This document shows, in pieces, positions 14,342 through 16,617 of a stretch of 16,617 nt of DNA. The stretch comes from Holdemanella porci. GTDB lineage: Bacteria; Bacillota_I; Bacilli_A; Erysipelotrichales; Erysipelotrichaceae. A program made the position numbers and the translations under genes. The notes beneath the pieces were generated by a model. The model worked only from the letters and a program-made list of their open reading frames with translations, was not told the origin of the DNA and did not search any database. Every line of letters begins with the position of its first letter. Position 1 is the first letter of the stretch. Location: contig NZ_JAHQVB010000046.1 of the NCBI RefSeq assembly GCF_019052655.1, positions 1 to 16,617 on the forward strand, given 5' to 3'.

Positions 14342-15580
14342 TTATTCATTTTCTGCTGCTTCTTCAGCTAATTTTGTTTTTTCATAAGTCTTAAAGAATG
14401 GGAACCATATTGCCAAGTAAATCACAAATAATACAGCCCACCATAATAAAGCTCTCATATCTTCTGTAATCATAACACTACAGATTGGTGCAGGAATTTG
14501 TCCTACCTGAATCATTTTTGAAGGGATATTTAATAAACCTGAACTCATTAAGATCCATACATATACTGGTCCAATAATTGAATTTAACCAAGCAGGAATC
14601 ATTAATACTGGATTCATTACAACTTTTCCACCATACATAACCGGTTCATTGATATTGAAAATTGAAGGAACAATAAATACTCGTCCTAATGTTTTTAATT
14701 GTTTTGATTTAGAAAAGCACATTAATACATTTAAACCTAAAGTAGCACACATACCACCCATAGTAATAAATGCCAATGTAAATACAGATTCACTTGTAAC
14801 AATATTTGTTGCAACTCCACCTGCTGCAACTGCATCAATATTAGCTTGAATACCAGCCATGAAAATAGGTGTTGTAACTGCACCAAATGTCCAGCTCGAA
14901 ATACCTAAAGTATAGAAGAATGCCGGTATTAAACAAATCAAGATAAATCCTGGTAATGTTTGACCAATACTAGCTAATGGCATAAATGCTGCAATGACTA
15001 ATGAATATACATCTAATTTTAAAACATTTACTAAAACCATTGCGATACCTAGAGTAATAAGGTTTGGAACGATTGTATTGATCCAAGCTGTAACGAAATC
15101 TGGACAACTATTGTCTTGTAAGAAATGAAGTTTTCCCCATAAATGGAAAATCGTTCCTACATATAAGCCTACAATCAATCCTACTGCAATACCTGCAGCT
15201 CCTAAATTACCCATTAAACTTGAAATACTATCAGCATTATCGCCTAATGGCATCGCAACCATTAACAATGTGCCCACTGCACATAAACCAGCATTGATCA
15301 CATAGTCTGGATGGCCTAATTTTTCCATTAACTGGTTTCCCATCATAAATGCTACGATAACTGTAATAATACCAAAGCTATAAGTTAAAATCGGACCTAA
15401 ATCTGGTAACACAGGTACAAATGATTTGATAACGTTATAGAAATAAATAACTGATCCCGTTAAAATGAATGGGATAATTTTTTGCATTGTAGAAGCAAAT
15501 GCTGCAATAAATGGTCTACTAAATAGTTTATTGGCTTTTGGTACAAATGAATCTTCAAGCCAATTCATAAATTTGTTCAT
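14342..15580 (-). CDS. PTS cellobiose/beta-glucoside IIC permease
   Basis: 412-residue inner-membrane transporter of the Lac/Cel IIC family. It has about eight to ten hydrophobic segments (for example 33-50, 66-80, 95-112, 128-146, 170-186, 192-225 and 265-287) and a hydrophobic C-terminal third ending in a charged tail. The conserved NEP motif in NINEPVMYGGK (311-313) lies in the sugar-binding loop of this family. It translocates and, with IIB, phosphorylates a beta-glucoside. The SD AGGAG lies 9 nt before the ATG. It follows IIB after a 113-bp gap that holds two hairpins, so its level may be set separately from IIB. Confidence 0.95.
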   Translation of the reverse strand: MNKFMNWLEDSFVPKANKLFSRPFIAAFASTMQKIIPFILTGSVIYFYNVIKSFVPVLPDLGPILTYSFGIITVIVAFMMGNQLMEKLGHPDYVINAGLCAVGTLLMVAMPLGDNADSISSLMGNLGAAGIAVGLIVGLYVGTIFHLWGKLHFLQDNSCPDFVTAWINTIVPNLITLGIAMVLVNVLKLDVYSLVIAAFMPLASIGQTLPGFILICLIPAFFYTLGISSWTFGAVTTPIFMAGIQANIDAVAAGGVATNIVTSESVFTLAFITMGGMCATLGLNVLMCFSKSKQLKTLGRVFIVPSIFNINEPVMYGGKVVMNPVLMIPAWLNSIIGPVYVWILMSSGLLNIPSKMIQVGQIPAPICSVMITEDMRALLWWAVLFVIYLAIWFPFFKTYEKTKLAEEAAENE

Positions 15581-15613
15581 ATTTTTATTCTCCTAATCAT
15601 CTTTACTAATTTA

Positions 15614-15643
15614 TTCTCTTTGTTATACAATATTCAAAGAGAA
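15614..15643 (-). promoter_or_regulatory. Inverted repeat in the IIB-IIC intergenic region
   Basis: TTCTCTTTG (15614-15622) and CAAAGAGAA (15635-15643) are perfect 9-bp arms around a 12-nt loop, ending about 34 bp before the IIC start. As RNA it forms a hairpin with no T tract, so it is more likely an mRNA stability or protein-binding element than a terminator. Confidence 0.5.
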
Positions 15644-15668
15644 GTCTTTCACATGTAGATTTCTTTTT

Positions 15669-15690
15669 AGCTAAGATTGCCGTCTTAGCT
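15669..15690 (-). promoter_or_regulatory. Hairpin directly after the IIB stop codon
   Basis: Perfect 8-bp arms AGCTAAGA (15669-15676) and TCTTAGCT (15683-15690) enclose a 6-nt loop, starting 3 nt after the IIB stop. The T tract lies only on the plus-strand side, so on the operon mRNA it is a stem without U run, consistent with protecting the 3' end of the IIB message or with partial termination. Confidence 0.55.
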
Positions 15691-15693
15691 TTT

Positions 15694-16011
15694 TTATTCG
15701 CCTTTTGCGATTTTTTGTGCAAATTCAATCAATCCATTTGAATCTAAAGAACCATAGATTTTTTCTGGAATCACACCAACACGCACACCATAAGGCTTAC
15801 CGATTTCTTGGAATTTCTCCAAGTCCTTTGCATAATGTGGTCCAAGTAACATTACATCAATACTACTCATAAAGTCTGCAGCTTCTGCATAGCTTCTAGC
15901 TTCAATTGTCATTGGAAGTTTTTGTTTCTTAATTACTTTTCTAGCTCCACTTGCTAAAAAGCCACTAGACATACCAGCACCACAACAAAGTAACACTCTC
16001 AAGTTTTCCAT
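15694..16011 (-). CDS. PTS lactose/cellobiose-family IIB component
   Basis: 105-residue cytosolic IIB that accepts phosphate from IIA on a cysteine and transfers it to sugar bound to IIC. The phosphoryl-Cys loop LLCCGAGMSSG (7-17) places the active residue at Cys10, with Cys9 as an extra neighbour; the mid-protein DVMLLGPHYAKD strand is the normal alpha/beta core. The length is typical. It is the first gene of the operon, with SD AGGAG 6 nt before the ATG and a well-formed promoter upstream. It is divergent from a LicR/BglG-like regulator. Confidence 0.95.
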   Translation of the reverse strand: MENLRVLLCCGAGMSSGFLASGARKVIKKQKLPMTIEARSYAEAADFMSSIDVMLLGPHYAKDLEKFQEIGKPYGVRVGVIPEKIYGSLDSNGLIEFAQKIAKGE

Positions 16012-16049
16012 ATATTTTTCTCCTTTCGTTGTTTGCTTTTGACACCTAC

Positions 16050-16078
16050 ATTATCTGCATTCTTGAAATTCCTATCAA
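16050..16078 (-). promoter_or_regulatory. Promoter of the beta-glucoside PTS operon
   Basis: TTGATA (16078-16073), a 17-bp spacer and GATAAT (16055-16050) give a predicted +1 near 16043, about 30 nt before the IIB start. The first repeat operator begins 8 bp upstream of the -35 box, a position suited to activation. Confidence 0.7.
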
Positions 16079-16086
16079 CTTCACTT

Positions 16087-16104
16087 TTGCACTCTAACGT
16101 GCAC
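16087..16104. promoter_or_regulatory. Repeat operator site 1
   Basis: TTGCACTCTAACGTGCAC is an imperfect palindrome of the form TTGCAC-N6-GTGCAa, centred at 16095.5 and about -52.5 from the predicted PTS operon start. Confidence 0.7.
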
Positions 16105-16121
16105 CAATATCAAATATAAAT

Positions 16122-16139
16122 TTGCACTTAAAAGTGCAA
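16122..16139. promoter_or_regulatory. Repeat operator site 2 (best palindrome)
   Basis: TTGCACTTAAAAGTGCAA has perfect 8-bp arms around AA. Its centre (16130.5) is exactly 35 bp from the centres of both neighbouring sites and equidistant (52 bp) from the two divergent -35 boxes. Confidence 0.75.
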
Positions 16140-16156
16140 TTCATGTAATTCATCAT

Positions 16157-16174
16157 TTGCACCTTAAAGTGAAA
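16157..16174. promoter_or_regulatory. Repeat operator site 3
   Basis: TTGCACCTTAAAGTGAAA is an imperfect copy of the same palindrome, centred at 16165.5 and ending 8 bp before the -35 box of the plus-strand regulator gene. Confidence 0.7.
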
Positions 16175-16182
16175 TATGTAAA

Positions 16183-16211
16183 TCGACAAAATATTTTACA
16201 GTCGATATAAT
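16183..16211 (+). promoter_or_regulatory. Promoter of the LicR/BglG-like regulator
   Basis: TCGACA (16183-16188), a 17-bp spacer and consensus TATAAT (16206-16211) give a predicted +1 near 16218, some 30 nt before the ATG. Its distance to operator site 3 mirrors that of the divergent promoter to site 1. Confidence 0.75.
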
Positions 16212-16249
16212 AATCTATGTATATATATTCACAAAAGAGAGGTATTGTC

Positions 16250-16582
16250 ATGAAAAAGAAAGAACAAGAACTTCTAAACTATTTATCAGAATTCAACAAA
16301 CCTGTTCGAAGTACAGAAATTGCGAATGCATTAGATATTTCTGTACGTTCTGTTAAAAACTATGTTCACAATATAAACTCACTATATGGTAAAAATATCA
16401 TTCTTTCATCTAGAAATGGATATGAATTAAATCTACAAAACAATTACTCTTTAGTTCTAACCAATAGTAGTGAACAGATTCCTCAAACTCTTGAAGAACG
16501 TTCTTTTTTTATCATTAAACAACTTGTTTTAAATCATAGTGCACATATTGAAATCTTTGATTTGATGTTAGCATATAAATAG
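16250..16582 (+). pseudogene. LicR/BglG-type PTS regulator, apparently truncated after the HTH region
   Basis: The 110-residue product begins at ATG 16250, chosen for its SD (GAGAGG, about 7 nt upstream) over an upstream ATG at 16217 that has none. Residues 1-60 are an HTH_11-type winged helix (STEIANALDISVRSVKNYVHNI), and residues about 75-107 begin the second (Mga-like) HTH, ending in IEIFDL. Intact relatives run to about 600 residues with two PRD domains and EIIB/EIIA-like domains, but here a TAG at 16580 cuts the frame in the second HTH. The last 35 bases of the window do not show a convincing continuation. It is divergent from the beta-glucoside PTS operon, which intact relatives activate. 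It may be a broken gene, an insertion site, or a short HTH-only protein. Confidence 0.7.
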
Positions 16583-16617
16583 GACTAGTCAAAAAGAGAA
16601 AATTTACACCAGTGGTA

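Noticed and set aside
15669..15700. Terminator at the end of IIB on the operon strand
   Set aside because: The T tract follows the stem only on the plus strand. On the minus-strand mRNA the stem is followed by A residues, so it is not an intrinsic terminator for the operon.
16087..16174. CRISPR-like repeat array
   Set aside because: The units are palindromic 18-mers with 17-bp gaps sitting between divergent promoters. There are only three, they are imperfect, and no cas gene is present. They fit operators.

Overview
The window is AT-rich DNA with short intergenic gaps, strong AGGAG-type ribosome binding sites and gene families typical of a host-associated, fermentative, low-GC Gram-positive bacterium (Bacillota). 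The mix of cellobiose-type PTS, paired GH1 6-phospho-glycosidases, an oxygen-independent glycerol-3-phosphate-dehydrogenase-like cassette with DUF1667, and cysteine desulfidase fits an anaerobic gut Firmicute, perhaps Erysipelotrichia. That class-level guess is an inference.

Almost every gene lies on the minus strand, so it is easiest to read right to left. At the right edge is a plus-strand, apparently truncated LicR/BglG-type regulator. It is divergent from a five-gene beta-glucoside operon: PTS IIB, IIC, IIA and two GH1 glycosidases (16011 to 11006). The 238-bp divergent region holds three near-identical 18-bp palindromes exactly 35 bp apart, placed symmetrically so that each outer site lies 8 bp from a predicted -35 box. 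The operon ends in a good terminator at 10966-10994.

Next (about 10350-10945) is a gene-poor scar. It holds the C-terminal remnant of an ISL3-type transposase, two hairpin terminators and a small foldable plus-strand segment. Left of it is a tightly packed minus-strand operon (10273 to 6069): an ArAE-type membrane protein, an MscS channel, a pRiA4b ORF-3-like protein, an unrecognised protein and an L-cysteine desulfidase (CyuA/UPF0597 family). Its last gene overlaps tail-to-tail with a plus-strand LacI-type regulator (5066-6097).

The LacI gene is divergent from a three-gene minus-strand redox cassette (4868 to 1839): a GlpA-like FAD protein with a [2Fe-2S] BFD domain, an FAD/NAD oxidoreductase, and a small DUF1667 protein with clustered cysteines. 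The region between them is packed with AT-rich palindromes that look like operators.

The cassette runs, with no terminator of its own, into a clear TPP riboswitch with an intrinsic terminator (about 1822-1698). The riboswitch controls a HAD phosphatase and ThiD, and this small thiamine operon ends at a hairpin at 265-310. The left edge clips the first 15 codons of another minus-strand gene.

The window thus contains three sugar, redox or amino-acid catabolic modules and one vitamin-salvage module. No tRNA, rRNA or CRISPR was seen. The most notable signals are the symmetric three-operator array, a GH1 enzyme with Gln at the acid/base position, the riboswitch-coupled end of the redox operon, and the unusual membrane/desulfidase operon.
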